Below are positions 21,650 to 33,968 of a stretch of 64,000 nt of DNA, in pieces (positions within the stretch are counted from its first letter, which is position 1; each line of letters begins with the position of its first letter). The DNA is from Simmondsia chinensis (Eukaryota > Streptophyta > Magnoliopsida > Caryophyllales > Simmondsiaceae). Below the pieces are notes generated by a model, which worked only from the letters and a program-made list of their open reading frames with translations, had not been told where the DNA came from and did no database searches. The stretch spans positions 6,455,320 through 6,519,319 of the forward strand of contig JAGTTD010000007.1 in NCBI GenBank assembly GCA_018398585.1. The letters run 5' to 3'. The translations under genes were made by a program, and so were the position numbers.

Positions 21650-21839
21650 CTGTTGAGCAAAAATTTAAAATTTGCAAAACATGAATTTTCTTCTATAATA
21701 AATGTACATAGGTTTTATTAATTTAGGAAACGACTCTATTCAAGGTGATATACACCCTTAATTACATCCCTCTTAGGAGAATACCCTTTGATTCTGACTG
21801 ATGATATGTTTATGGTTTTAATCAATCGGCTAGGTGACT

Positions 21840-22880
21840 AGACGATTAATTGGTTTAAGTCCACAAGAGACTTTTGAGGTTTATTTGTATCTGTATTGGA
21901 CTTAAAGGTTATTTGGGTCTAGTCATGACTTAGAAGTCATTTGTATTGAGGTTTGACTCGAGAAGTATTTTGGATTTATGCTTGACTCGAAAGTCTTTTT
22001 GGATGGGCGTTTGACTTGGGTTTAAGTTTGACCCGGAAATCATGTTGGACTTGGTTTGAAAATTTGGATTTTGGTTTAGTTGGGAAGTAATTTGGATCTC
22101 CCTTTGTTAGACTTAAAAGTAGTCTCGAGTTTCTATTTGACTAGGAAGTCATTTTATGTCAGGGTTTGACTTGAAATTTATTTAGATTGGAGTTTGAATT
22201 AGGCCTAAAATTGACGAAAATGTCACTTGGATTTGAATTTAACTTTGAAGACATTTCTATTTGGCTTAGCATTTAGGATTTGAAATTGACGTATGATTTT
22301 ACTTTGAATTTGTACTTGACATAGAAGTCAACTTTGCTTAGGAATTTTGTTTTGAGTTTAAATTTGGTTTGGCATGGAAGCTCTTTTGAATTTAGATTTG
22401 AAATAAAAGTCTATTTTGGATTTAAGCAAGACATGAAAATCAATTTGGTTTTAGGCTTGATATGGATTTTAGTTTGACATTAGGGTCATTTTTTTTGAAC
22501 TTGGGTTCGATATAAAAGTCAATTTGGCTTTAAAATTTGGGTTTGAGTTTGAATTTGACATATGAGCCCTTTTTTTTGGAGCTTGGATTTGACATAAAAG
22601 TCGGGGTGACTTTAGATATGACATGGATATCTATTTAGGATTAGTTGTGACATGGAAGTCAATTTCAGGTTTAGATTATTTTGAATTTGAGTTTGAGCTC
22701 GATAAAAATAAATTTAAATTTGGGTACAAAATGAAATTTAATTTCGGTCTAGATTTGGCATAGAAGTCATTTTTTAGAATTTGGTTTGACATGGAAGTCT
22801 TTTGGATTTGGATTGGATATAGAGATATTTTTGTTTGGGTTGGACATAAGAGTCATTTGGTTTTAAGTTACCTGAGTCAA
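21840..22880. repeat. Degenerate short tandem repeat domain (ttgacatggaagtca type)
   Basis: About 1 kb of imperfect repeats on themes such as ttgacatggaagtc, tttggatttg and gacataaaagtca, spaced irregularly at about 25-50 bp. No stable reading frame. It could be an internal non-coding domain of a gypsy-type element, but that is inference. The DNA on each side (21650-21839 and 22881-23229) shows nothing recognisable. Confidence 0.6.
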
Positions 22881-23229
22881 ATCGAGTTTAGTTAACTAGT
22901 CAAGTTGTTGACACGATATTCATCCCACAAGAAAAAAAGAATTTATTTACTATTTAGGTTGCACCTGAACTTGGTTGCTTATGTACCTTTTTAAGGATCA
23001 AGCTGTTCGTAGTTTAACTTTATATTGGATTTATTTTTTATTTTAGATTTGATTTGATTTATAGGTTGGATTTCATTTAGCTACTTAATGCATATTTGGT
23101 CTAACTTATTTATATTTCCCCCTTTTTTTTAATTTCGAGCTTAAGTTTGTGTCATTTTGCACCCTTGTTAAATCAGCCTCAATTTTAGGTTGTTCTTAGT
23201 CAAACCATCTGAGTTTGGTATCTCATGTT

Positions 23230-23560
23230 TGATGTATTTTTTTAAAATTGTGACTGCACCCGTCATTTAATCTTGGGTTTCCTAAACTTTTTGGGATCAA
23301 GTCAATATAGTTCTAAAAGTAGAACAACGTAAATTTCAATTTGATTTTCAAACTTTTGTAACCGCACTCAACTTTTTATATTGAGTTTCCCGCGTACCAT
23401 TTCCGGGAACAGATTAACGTAGTTCTAAAAATAAGAACCATTGAAATTTCAATTTGATTTTTAAACTTTTGTAACCGCACTTAACTTTTTATATTGAGTT
23501 TTCTAAGTGCCCTTTCTGGGATCAAGTTGTAGTTCTAAAAATAGAACATCAAAAAATTTC
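23230..23560. repeat. About 122-bp tandem repeat, nearly three copies
   Basis: The phrases tagttctaaaaatagaac, caatttgatttt and gtaaccgcacttaac recur three times at near-constant spacing. Subrepeats of this kind are common in plant gypsy LTRs. Confidence 0.65.
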
Positions 23561-23879
23561 TGCCTTCTGCTCCAGGAAAAGAAATGTTATCTTTACTGAA
23601 GCATTTTAAAAATTTATTTTCTTTATATTTTACTGCATTTTATTTAAACAAATTTTTTTTTTAGAAAAAAGAAGTTTTGTGAGACGGTACATGAACAGTA
23701 TCATCCTCTTTTTTTATTTTTTTTTCTTTTTAAAAAAAAGGGTTTTCTTTTTTTTTTTTAATGAAATTGCTAAGAAATTTTATGGATCTGGAGGAGTTTG
23801 ATTGGAGTTGAACCCGACTTAAAAATCCCTTTTTTTTGAAACTTTGTCATTTGTTAAAAATCATTTATAATTTTTTTAA
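23561..23879. other. T/A-homopolymer-rich spacer
   Basis: Contains gtacatgaacagtatc, a pyrimidine-rich run and then atgaaattgctaagaaat with tctggaggagtttgattgg. A similar succession occurs at about 50285-50440, so both may come from one element family. Confidence 0.4.
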
Positions 23880-24335
23880 CTCCTCCACGTAGGATCTCTT
23901 GAATCCAAAGTGAGTTAAACATGTCCTTTTGGACCACGCCTACACGGAATTTTCGATTCTATTGCGGTTTTAAACACCCCTACGTAGAATTTTTTAATCT
24001 ATCATGGGTTAAAGATATTATTCTCTCAGATCGCCCCCACGTGCAATCTTTCATTCCATTGTGGGTTTAAACACCACCATGTACAATTTTTAAATCCACC
24101 GTGGGTCAACCTGCTACCTTTTTGGGCCAGCCCCACGTAGAATTTTTTAATCTATCATGGGTTAAAATTTACTACCCTTTTGGGCCATCCCCACATAGGA
24201 TTTTTCAATCCACCATGGGTCAATCTGCTATTTTTCGAGCCACCCCACGTAGGATTTCTCAATCCATCGTGGGTTAAAATTTATTACCCTTTCGGGCTAC
24301 CCCATGTAGGATTTTTCAATCCATAGTGGATCAAA
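23880..24335. repeat. About 55-62 bp tandem repeat, eight or so copies
   Basis: The unit theme is ccccacgtaggatttttcaatccaccatgggt followed by a spacer such as acccttttgggcca. Copies are diverged in both sequence and length. Confidence 0.75.
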
Positions 24336-24477
24336 ACATTTAAAAGCCATTAGAAGGGATATGAAAGAAATTTTGTTTTGAATCCTAAGAGAAAATCAAT
24401 CTTTTTTGTGATACCAATTTAAAATTTAAATTAGAAGAAACAAATCAAGAGTTAAAGATAGAAATTTATGAAAAATT

Positions 24478-25901
24478 GATGTGATTTTAAAGTGTGTTTT
24501 ACAACTGTCTATTCGCAAGCGTACGAGATCATCGTAGCTTTGTCGGGTATACGGGTCGTATCCAAAGAGAATCGTGTTAAGTAGGACTTACTGATTAACG
24601 AGCGATTTGAATTTTTGGTTTTTGTTTGAATAAATTGTTAGCTAGATTAATGAAACTAAATATAAAACAAATGTGACAATTCAATTGAGATTAGTCTAGG
24701 GAGTGAATTTAGGGTAGCTTAACACGTATCCCGTCATTATATTCTACTTAGGACGATGATTTGAAGGACTTAGGCTACAAGCTCTAAGCCTGTGTTAATA
24801 TATAAATTAGGGCTTAGGGTAATGAACTAGTCTAAAGGCATAACCTATCTTAGCACCCTAGATGAAGCATATGTTATCTAATTAGCACTACTTAATTTCA
24901 TTGTTACTCCTAATTCAATATTAACTTATATAAAAGATTGGGCTCAGGGTTGGGTACAACCTCAACCCTGACCACGCGTGAATTTCTGTTATGTTATGGT
25001 CTAGGCTTCAAGCACAAAACTAACCGCTACAAAGTTGGAGACCTAGTCATGGCTACAAGCACACATACACAAATATCGAACAATCATGAAGAACTCCCCA
25101 CAGGGGTGCAAATATGACATAACTAAACCAATCGTCAGAAGTATAATATAAATCTGGGATACGGGTGGCTACTCGCACTTCATCCCTAAATTAAGAAAGT
25201 TTATTCCTCCATGGGAGTTTTACACATCCTTAAATTTAAAGAAAAGAAGATACTGTGCGTAAAATAAACAAAAGAATAAACTTCCTCAATCTTCGTGTCG
25301 ATGCTAATCCAAGCCTGAATTCTCCCAGTATTCCAACCACTTGCGCTTCAGCTTTTGAGAACCAATAGATCTCGTAGAGGCTTCGGGTTTGAGAGAAAGG
25401 GGAGGATGTGTGGCCTAGAAAAAGCGTGACAAAGGCTGACTTCTCCTTCTCTATTTAGAGGCATAGGAGCAGTTAGGGTTAATGCCCGATCGATTAGCTA
25501 AAAGCACTGATTAATCGGTGAGCTCACGTAAAGCTCCCGATCATTCGGTGGTTTTGGCCAATCGATCGGCAGGGTCACGGTTAGTTTCCCTAACTGGAAG
25601 CTGCTGATCGATTGATTCTCTGAGCCCCCTTTTCTCGATTAAGCATCGAAGCGCTATGGGATGTACTTGGTTCACTGAATTATGATCCAATGGGTCTTTC
25701 TTCTGCACAAGTGGTTGGATTTCTCCAATCAATCTTCAAATATGCCTTAATAATGCTTGGTTTTGCCAGAATTCTTCTTTTTGTTCGCTTCTGATGTGTT
25801 CCACATGAAAATGTACCTAAATAACAACTGAACACACATGGAGAGGCCGAATATATGACAGAAATGTGAAATAAAATATGTAAAAATCACGCCTATCAAC
25901 A
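24478..25901 (-). repeat. Gypsy LTR A (minus orientation)
   Basis: About 1.42 kb. On + it starts tgatgtgattttaaagtgtg and ends at cgcctatca. It shares the tcgtatccaaagagaatcgtg and taagtaggacttactgatta blocks with copies B, C and D. Its GATCGATC-rich part is more decayed than in copy B. Confidence 0.75.
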
Positions 25902-27038
25902 TCCTCAAACACATTGCTTGTCCTCAAGCAAGATTCTATTTAAACTAGCTACTTGCGGAAAAGTCGAGTCAGGCATTTAACCGCAAAGGGCACTTGTGAA
26001 AATTGTTATTTGACAGTATACTTGAGAGTAGCGAATCCTTATGTGACGTTATTATTGCACTAGTTCTGACTTAAGTCTCTGTTATTAAGGTCTTTTTACT
26101 AGTGAGTGGTCTTAGAACTTCTCTTCCATTCGTCTTACTTCAAAACCCTTTGACTTAAAGAAGAAATAAATGTAATAAGTAAAGGAACAAGTCACCCTAA
26201 CCCTTCACTACTAATCAATAGTGAAATCAAAAGACTTCTCTTTTCTCTCTTGTTTTCCCTTCTTCCCTTTTTTTTCTTTTCTTTTTTTCACTCGGTTAGG
26301 TGTGTCTCCCTCAGACCCATATAACGAGTTTTCGGTCGGCAGCTCCCGATCTAGTTGGTTCAAGGTACCAGGTTTTAAGAGACCCCTACAGACCTAATGG
26401 CTCGAGTCGTAAGGATCCACAACCTAATCCGTTAGCACATACCCTTTTTTTTATGGGAATTAGTGCTTATTTTAGTAACTACAAGGTTGATTCTTCTTAA
26501 GCTTTCCCTGTGGCCCATGTAGCGAGCTTTCGGCCGGCAGCTCCCGACCCAGTTGGCTAAAGGTACCAGGTTTTAAGATACCCCTACGGGCTTACTTGAG
26601 CGAGACACAGGGGCTACGAGAACCAATCAGTCACTTTTTTTCTCTCTTTTTTTAAGGGGTTATCTAAGATAAAGAAATGTACAATTGATTTCAACATTGA
26701 AAGGAATAGAATAGCGGATTCCTATTCCGAAAATTATTACCATTATTTTGACCCAAACAGTAGAATATGTCACAAGATTAAGGATGAAAAGTAATAATCT
26801 CACTAACTAGTTAAAAGACAAAAATATGGAGTCAAAAGTCTGATCCAGCAATAATCTCGTCTCATAATCATTCTAATCATCAAAGTACATCACAGAACTG
26901 GGCTACAATAATGGTCACAAACAACCTTATACTCATTTATGCCTTAAAAAAAAAATGTAGCTAATTTATGCCAAATTAAGCTTAAAGGACAAACAAAGTT
27001 GACTCTTATCTGCCATGTCTTTTAACGTTGTCAAAAAC

Positions 27039-28517
27039 TTGATGTGATTTTAAGGTGTGTTTTAAAACCGTCTACTCGCAAGCGTACAAAATCATCGTTG
27101 CTTTGTTGGGTATACGGGTCGTATCCACAGAGAATCGTGTTAAGTAGGACTTACTGATTAACAAGTGGTTTGAATTTTGGGTTTTTTTTTTTTTTTTTTT
27201 TGTTTGAATAAATTGTTAGCTAGATTAATGAAACTGAATATAAAACAAATGTGACAATTCAATTGAGATTAGTCTAGGGAGTGAATTTAGGGTAGCTTAA
27301 CACGTATCCCGTCATTATATTCTACTTAAGATGATGATTTGAAGGACTTAGGCTACAAGCTCTAAGCCTGTGTTAATATATAAATTAAGGCTTAGAGTAA
27401 TGAGCTAGTCTAAAGGCATAACCTATCTTAGCACCCTAGATATAGCATAGGTTATCTCATTAGCACTACTTAATTCCTTTGTTACTCCTAATTCAATATT
27501 AACTTATATAAAAGATTGGGTTCAGGGTTGGGTACAACCTCAACCCTGATCACGCGTGAATTCCCGTTATGTTATAGTCTAGGCTACAAGCACAAGACTT
27601 ATCGTTGCAAAGTTGGAGACCTAGTCATGGCTATAAGCATACATACACAAATATCCAACAATCATGAAGAACTCCCCACAAAGGTACGAATATAACATAA
27701 CTAAACCAATCGTCAGAAGTATAATATAAATCTGGGATACGGGCGGCTACCTGCCCTTCATCCCTCAACTAAGAAAGTTTACTCATCCATGGGAGTTTTA
27801 CACATCCTTAAATTTAAAGAAAAGAAGATATTGTGCGTAAAATAAACAAAAGAATAAACTCCCTCAATCTTCGTGTCGATGCTAATCCAAGCCTGAATTC
27901 TCCCAGTATTCAAACCACTTGCGCTTCAGCTTTTGAGAACCTGTAGATCTTGTAGCGGCTTCGGGTTTGAGAGAAAGGGGAGGACGTGCGATCGAGAAAA
28001 AGCATGACAAAGGGTGACTTCCCCTTCTCATTTATGGGGACAGGAGCAGTTAGGGTTCCGTACGGAACCATCCCAATCGATTGGGAATAATGCCCGATCG
28101 ATCGGCCATCCAATCGATCGGCTAAAAGTGTAGGTCGATCGGTGAGCTCACGCAAAGCTCCCGATCGATCGGTGCTTTTGGCCAATTGATCGGCAGGCTC
28201 TCGGTTAGTTTCCCTAACCGGGAGTTGCTGATCGATCGGTTCTCTGAACCCCCTTTCTTGATTAAGCACCGAAGCACTATGGGATGTACTCGGTTCACCG
28301 AATTATGATCCAATGGGTCTTTCTGCTACACAAGTGGTTAGGTTTCTCCTATCAGTCTTCAAATATGCCTCAATAATGCTTGATTTTGCCAGAATTCTTC
28401 TTTCGTTCGCTTTGATGTGTTCCACATGAAAATGTACCTAAATAACAACCAAACACACATGTTGGGGCCGAATATATGACAGAAATGGAAAATAAAATAT
28501 GTAAAAATCACGAGTAT
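27039..28517 (-). repeat. Gypsy LTR B (minus orientation)
   Basis: About 1.48 kb and closely similar to copy A throughout. It retains several ccgatcgatcgg palindromes (about 28090-28240). The short open frames in it have no protein support. Confidence 0.75.
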
Positions 28518-28889
28518 CAACATCCCCAAACCCACACATTGTTTGTCCTCAAGCAAGATTCTATTTAAACTAGCTACTGGCGGAAAAGTTGAGCCAGACA
28601 TTTAACCGCAAAGGCCACTTGTGAAAATTATTGTTCGACCATACTTGAGAGTGTACTTGAGAGTAGCGAATCCTTATGTGACGTTATTATTGCATTAGTT
28701 CTGACTTAAGTCTCCATTATTAAGGTCTTTTTACTAGTGAGTGATCTTAGAACTTCTCTCCCCATCGTCTTACTTCAAAACCCTCTGACTTAAAAAAGAA
28801 ATAAAGGTAATAAGTAAAGGAACAAGTCACCCTAACCCTTCACCACTAATCAATAGTGAAATCAAAAGGCTTCTCTTTTCTGTCAAGCG

Positions 28890-29987
28890 TACGGGATCCT
28901 GATATTAAAGTGTTTTTTTAAAACCGATCAATCACCGATCGATCGGATGGCCGATCGATCGGGATGTTTCCATACGGAACCCTAACTGCTCCTGTGCCTA
29001 TAAATAGAGAAGGGGAAGTCAGCCTTTGTCACGCTTTTTCTCGATCCGACGTCTTCCCCTTTCTCTCAAACCCGAAGCCGCTACGAGATCTACAGGTTCT
29101 CAAAAGCTGAAGCACAAGTGGTTGGAATACTGGAAGAATTCAGGCTTAGATTAGCATCGACACAAAGATTGAGGGAGTTTATTCTTTTGTTTATTTTATG
29201 CACAATATCTTCTTTTCTTTAAATTTAAGGATGTGAAAAACTCCCATGGAGGATTAAACTTTCTTAGTTTAGGGATGAAAGGCGGGTAGCCGCCCGTATC
29301 CCAAATTAATATTATACTTATGACGATTAGTTTAGTTATGTTATATTCGCACCCCTGTGGGGAGTTCTTCATGATTGTTGGATATTTGTGTATAAGTGCT
29401 TGTAGCCATGACTAGGTCTCCAACTTTGCAGCGATTAGTCTCGTGCTTGCAGCCTAGACCATAACATAATAGGAATTGACGCGTAGTCAGGGTTGGGGTG
29501 GTACCCAACCCCAACCCCAACCCAATCTTTTATATAAGTTAATATTGAATTAGGAGTAACAATGAAATTAAGTAGTGCTAATTAGATAACATATGCTTCA
29601 TCTAGGGTGCTAAGATAGGTTATGCCTTTAGACTAGTTCATTACCCCCCCTAATTTATATATTAACACAGGCTTAGAGCTTGTAGCCTAAGTCCTTCAAA
29701 TCATCGTCCTAAGTAGAATATAATGACGGGATACGTGTTAAGCTACCCTAAATTCACTCCCTAGACTAATCTCAATTGAATTGTCACATTCGTTTTATAT
29801 TCAGTTTCATTAATCTAGCTAGCAATTTATTCAAAAAAAAAAACCCCCCAAAAATTTAAACCGCTCGTTAATCAGTAAGTCCTACTTAACACGATTTTCT
29901 GTGGATATGACCCGTATTCCCGACAAAGCTACGATGATCTCGTACGCTTGCGAGTAGATGGTTTAAAACACACTTTAAAATCACATC
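28890..29987 (+). repeat. Athila-like 5' LTR, truncated in U3 (copy C)
   Basis: It has ccgatcgatcgg repeats (28945-28970), a TATA box tataaata at 28999-29006, then the R/U5 body shared with copies A, B and D, ending aaaatcacatca. The U3 start is missing: the copy joins the minus-oriented remnant at about 28882-28900, where a short caagcgtacgggatcc piece sits. Confidence 0.75.
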
Positions 29988-30010
29988 AAGTTTTTGCCGC
30001 CACCGCGCCA
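29988..30010 (+). other. Degenerate primer binding site
   Basis: Directly after the LTR end, the sequence tttttgccgccaccgcgcc resembles the tRNA-Asp-type primer site usual in Athila/Tat elements, with several mismatches. Confidence 0.4.
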
Positions 30011-30059
30011 TTTAAGTATCGAATATCTAATTATTTTAGGGATATTTTGCCACGCCTCC

Positions 30060-30898
30060 TCTCATGCTTTCCTTCTCGAAGCCGCTACGAGATCCAAAGG
30101 GTTCTCAAATGCCGAAGTGCAGGTGGTCAGAGTATTGGGGGAATCAAAGCAAGGATCAACGTCAACATCAATTGGGGGTAGTCTTCAAATCCTTAGTTTT
30201 ATCATTATTATTTTCTTTCTTGGATTTCATGATGTTTAGAAATCCTATGGAGGAGTAGACGTTTAGTTTAGGGATGAAGGACGGGTAGCCATCCGTATCC
30301 AAGATTTATATTTTATTGTAAACAATGGGTTTGTTATGTTATATACACACCCCTATGGGGAATATATGATCGTTGTTTGGTTTTCTTTGTGTGAGCTTGT
30401 AGCCATGTTAAGATTTCCAAATTATTAGCGTTAGTCTATGAGCTTGTAGCCTAGACCATAACATAACTGGTTTTCATGCGTGGTTAGGGTTGAGGTTGTA
30501 TCCAACCCTAAACACAATCTTTATACAAATTAGTATTTGGTTAGGAGTGATAAAGGAATTAAGTAATGCTAATGAGATAACCTATGCGATATGTAGGGAT
30601 GATATGATAGGTTATGCCTTTAGACTAGTTTATTACCCTAAGCCCTAATTTAAATACTAAAGCAAGCTTGGTGCTTATAGCCTAAGCCTCCTAAACAATT
30701 GTCGTAGTAGAATATAATGACGGGATACGTGTTAAGCTACCCTAAATTCACTCCCTAAACTAACCTCAATTGAATTGACACATTTAGTTTATTGTTAGTT
30801 TTGCTATTTTAGTTAACAAATTATTTAAACCAACAAAACTCGATTTCAACCGCTTATTAATAACAAAATTCAACTTTACTCCGATTCACCGCTCGTTA
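30060..30898 (+). repeat. Second, more diverged LTR-like R/U5 segment
   Basis: This repeats the order of landmarks of copy C (cgaagccgctacgagatc, atgaaggacgggtagcc, tagcctagaccataacataac, gacgggatacgtgttaagct) with many differences. It runs straight into gag. It could be an older LTR of a related element or a duplicated leader. Confidence 0.6.
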
Positions 30899-32326
30899 AA
30901 AGACGTGGCTAAGAGGTGGTTTCAGTCCCTACCCAGTGGTGAAATCACCACTTGGAATGACTTTCAACAGTGCATCCTGGGAAAGTTTTTCCCTAAAGCC
31001 AGAACGATGGCTATTAGGCGGGTTGTAAACAGTTTTGAACAAAAAGACCAGGAGCAGTTTCACGAGTGCTGGGATAGGCTCAAGGAACTTTTTAGAAGCT
31101 GTCCCCACCATGGGTCACCCAAGTGGGCTCTTCTCCAAAACTTCTACGATGGTCTCAATGCGTCAAACAAGCAAATGGTAAATGCTTCAAGCGGGGGAGC
31201 ATTTAACCAGCAAGGCGAAGACAAGGCCTGGACGCTTTTCGAGCGCCTCAATGAACATTCCCTCGACCAAGCCTCTTCTACGAGGGAGGTTAGGGGAAAC
31301 AGGCGTGGTGTCTACGATGTAGCACCCCAAGATGATGTTAATTTAAGTTAGTAGAAAGATGGATAAGATGATGAGTTTAAATGCAAATCCCACTAATGTG
31401 CATTTAGTTAATGCAGTCGAATCATCATCTGAGGGTATTACTCCGTGCAGTATTTGTTTAGGAGAGGATCATTCTGTTTTTGAGTGTTTATATGCATCAC
31501 AGTTTCCCGATTATGTGCAGGACCAGGCTTATGCTGCGCAGGAGTACTCGAGGAACAACAATCCGTACTCGCAAACCTATAATCCAGGGTGGCGCAACAA
31601 TCCCAATTTCTCATGGAAGCAGAACACAAATCAGAACCCAGCCATGAGATAACCAGCACCAGGATTTGTAGGTAAGGCACACCCTCCTGGTTCCACGAAG
31701 GGCAAAGGTATGGCTCTTCTTCTCACCCTCCAGTTCCTAATGCTAATCCAGCACCCCAACCTCCGAGCTACACTTCTCAATTTGAGGAACGTATGCTCTG
31801 CTTTATGGAGGAAAACCAACAGTTGGTCCACTCTCATTCACAGTCGATTTCTAAGTTAGAGAACCAACTAGGACAGTTAGCTCAGGCCATGAACAGGAGA
31901 GAGGAAGGGAGGTTACCCTCCCAACCTCTCACTAATCCTAGGGGAACAACTAATCCTAACCTTAGCCAGGTCACTCATGAGCAGGCTAAGGTTGTCTTAG
32001 CCACGGGTGAGGATGATTTGAGAGAAGTAGAGATAGAAGTTGAGTGGGAGGATGGGACTCCAAACTCCATTGCTGATAAGGATGGAGTGCCCACACCTTC
32101 CCTAGGCTCATCTCCCGAACCAATTGTTCCTTTTCCTACGGCCTTGTTAGGACCAAAAGGGAAGGATGACCCAAAGAGAGATGTGTTACTGAACTTGTTT
32201 AAGGACGTCAAGATTAACCTGCCACTGATTGATGCCATTAAACACATCCCCATGTATGCTAAATTTTTTAAGGACCTATGCGCTAAAAAGAAGAGAGCGC
32301 AAGCTCATGTCCCTAGGAAGGTCTGA
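30899..32326 (+). pseudogene. gag: Athila-like gag remnant
   Basis: Gag forms the particle that packages the element RNA. The part at 30905-31351 matches the Retrotrans_gag core: ITTWNDFQQCILGKFF, then CWDRLKELFRSCPHHG and a DAASGGA-like NASSGGAF. The part at 31359-31652 carries the Cys/His-poor C-terminal region with NPYSQTYNPGWRNNPNFSW, characteristic of Athila gag, and 31793-32326 continues to the protease linker. The N-terminus is missing because LTR-like sequence runs into it at about 30898. Stop codons at about 31349-31354 and 31650 break the frame. Confidence 0.8.
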
Positions 32327-32951
32327 CTCACTGAAAAAGTGCAACATCTTAATGTCAGGCATCCCACCTAAGTGTAGAGATCTAGGAGCTTTCACAGTCC
32401 CGTGCATCATAGGAGACAGCTATACGAGTTGGGCTCTTTTGGATTTAGGGGCAAGCGGGAACCTCATCCCAAACTCAATTTTTCAGGAATTAGGGATGGG
32501 AGATCTCAAACCAACTAGTGTTACCCTACAATTGGCGGATAGATCAGAGCATTTACCTAGAGGTATGTTGGAAGATGTTCTTGTCAAAGTTGATAAGTTT
32601 ATCTTCGCCGTCGATTTTATCGTGTTAAACATGGATCCTACCCCTCATCAGAGGAACCACACCCCTGTCATTTTAGGACGAGCGTTCTTGGCAACGGCCG
32701 ATGCTATCATTCATTGTCGAACTGGGGTGTTAGAAGTGTCATTTAGGAATCTTAAGGTTAAACTGAATGTCTCAAACACTGCTAAGTTCCCTGTTAATGA
32801 GGATGACCTTGACTGCTTCGTGGTTGATGCTATTGATCCTTTGGTTGAGTCATTGTCTTCTGACTTAATCAAGGAAGACGAACCATCCGACTTGCTCACT
32901 TTTGCTGATTTTGATGTGAGTACTGATGCTGATAATTTGGTTGACAAGTAG
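32327..32951 (+). pseudogene. Athila-like aspartic protease domain
   Basis: The retroviral-type protease releases the mature polyprotein parts. The core motif is LLDLGASGNLIP near 32440-32475, followed by ILGRAFLATADAIIH, the second conserved motif of plant retropepsins. The open frame reaches 32951 and ends in a TAG just before the RT frame, where intact relatives read through. Confidence 0.8.
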
Positions 32952-32957
32952 GAGCTA

Positions 32958-33968
32958 ATGAGAATTGAGGCTAGGGGTCCGATGTTTGAACCCCAAACTG
33001 GCCTACTTAGTGAACCTGGTAAACCATCTATTGAGTGTCCACCGGTGTTGGAGCTCAAACCTCTCCCTAACACCTTGAAATATGCATTTTTAGGACAAAA
33101 TGACACCCTTCCTGTGATCATCGCATCTGACCTAACTAAGAGTAAGGAATCTAGGTTGTTAGTTGTCCTACAAAACCACAAACGAGCCATAGGGTGGTCG
33201 GTCGTTGATCTGAAAGGAATTAACCCTTCTGTGTGCATGCATAGAATACATTTAGAGGACAACTTTAAGCCTTCTAGGAAAATGCAAAGGAGGCTTAACC
33301 CGAATATGAGGGAGGTAGTTTAGAAATAGGTTATGAAGTTGCTAGATGTGGGTTTTATATACCCCATCTCTGATAGCCCTTGGGTTAGTCCGATTCAGGT
33401 AGTTCCTAAGAAGTTAGGAATCACGGTCGTTGCGAATGCCCAAGGTGAATTAGTCCCCACGCGAGCCACTACAGGGTGGGGATTGTGCATCGATTATTGT
33501 AAGTTGAACTTTGTAACGCGCAAGGACCATTTGCCCTTACCCTTTTTGGACCAGATCCTAGATAAAGGAGCAGGAGAAGCGTACTATTGTTTCTTGGATG
33601 GCTACTCAGGGTATAACCAAGTCCCGGGTCACCCTGAGGACCAAGAGGAAACAACGTTTACTTGCCCCTTTAGTACGATTGCATACTGAAGGATGCCCTT
33701 CGGTCTGTGCAACGCACCTGCCACATTCCAGCGATGTATGATGTCCCTTTTTTTGGACATGTTGGACGACTACCTAGAAGTGTTTATAGATGATTTTTCT
33801 ATGTTTGGATCGTCTTTTGATGTATGCTTATCGCACTTAGATCTTGTTTTGCAGCGCTGCGAGGAATATAATTTGGTACTCAGTTGGGAGAAGAGCCATT
33901 TTATAGTTTAGTAGGGTATAGTCTTAGGACATGTAATATCTAACGAGGGTATTACTGCAGATAAGGCC
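32958..33968 (+). pseudogene. Athila-like reverse transcriptase domain
   Basis: The reverse transcriptase copies element RNA into DNA. Seen: PISDSPWVSPIQVVPKK, CIDYCKLN, FLDGYSGYNQ (Asp-bearing motif), MPFGLCNAPATFQRCM and the catalytic FIDDFSMFG (33780-33810). In-frame stops lie at about 33321, 33688-33690 and 33910, so no intact enzyme can be made. Confidence 0.9.

Larger units (their letters stand above)
24478..28882 (-). mobile_element. Tandem LTR-internal-LTR-internal of a non-coding gypsy family (minus orientation)
   Basis: Two LTRs (24478-25901 and 27039-28517) are each followed, going right, by related sequence starting acatcc(c/t)caaac, the reverse of a polypurine tract (tttggggatgt). 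The first internal part is about 1.1 kb with no coding capacity; the second is cut at about 28882, where plus-orientation sequence of the same family begins. The internal part carries a ~200-bp tandem duplication (26300-26640, ggcagctcccga theme). It reads as a non-autonomous relative of the Athila-like element, tandemly joined by recombination. Confidence 0.65.
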
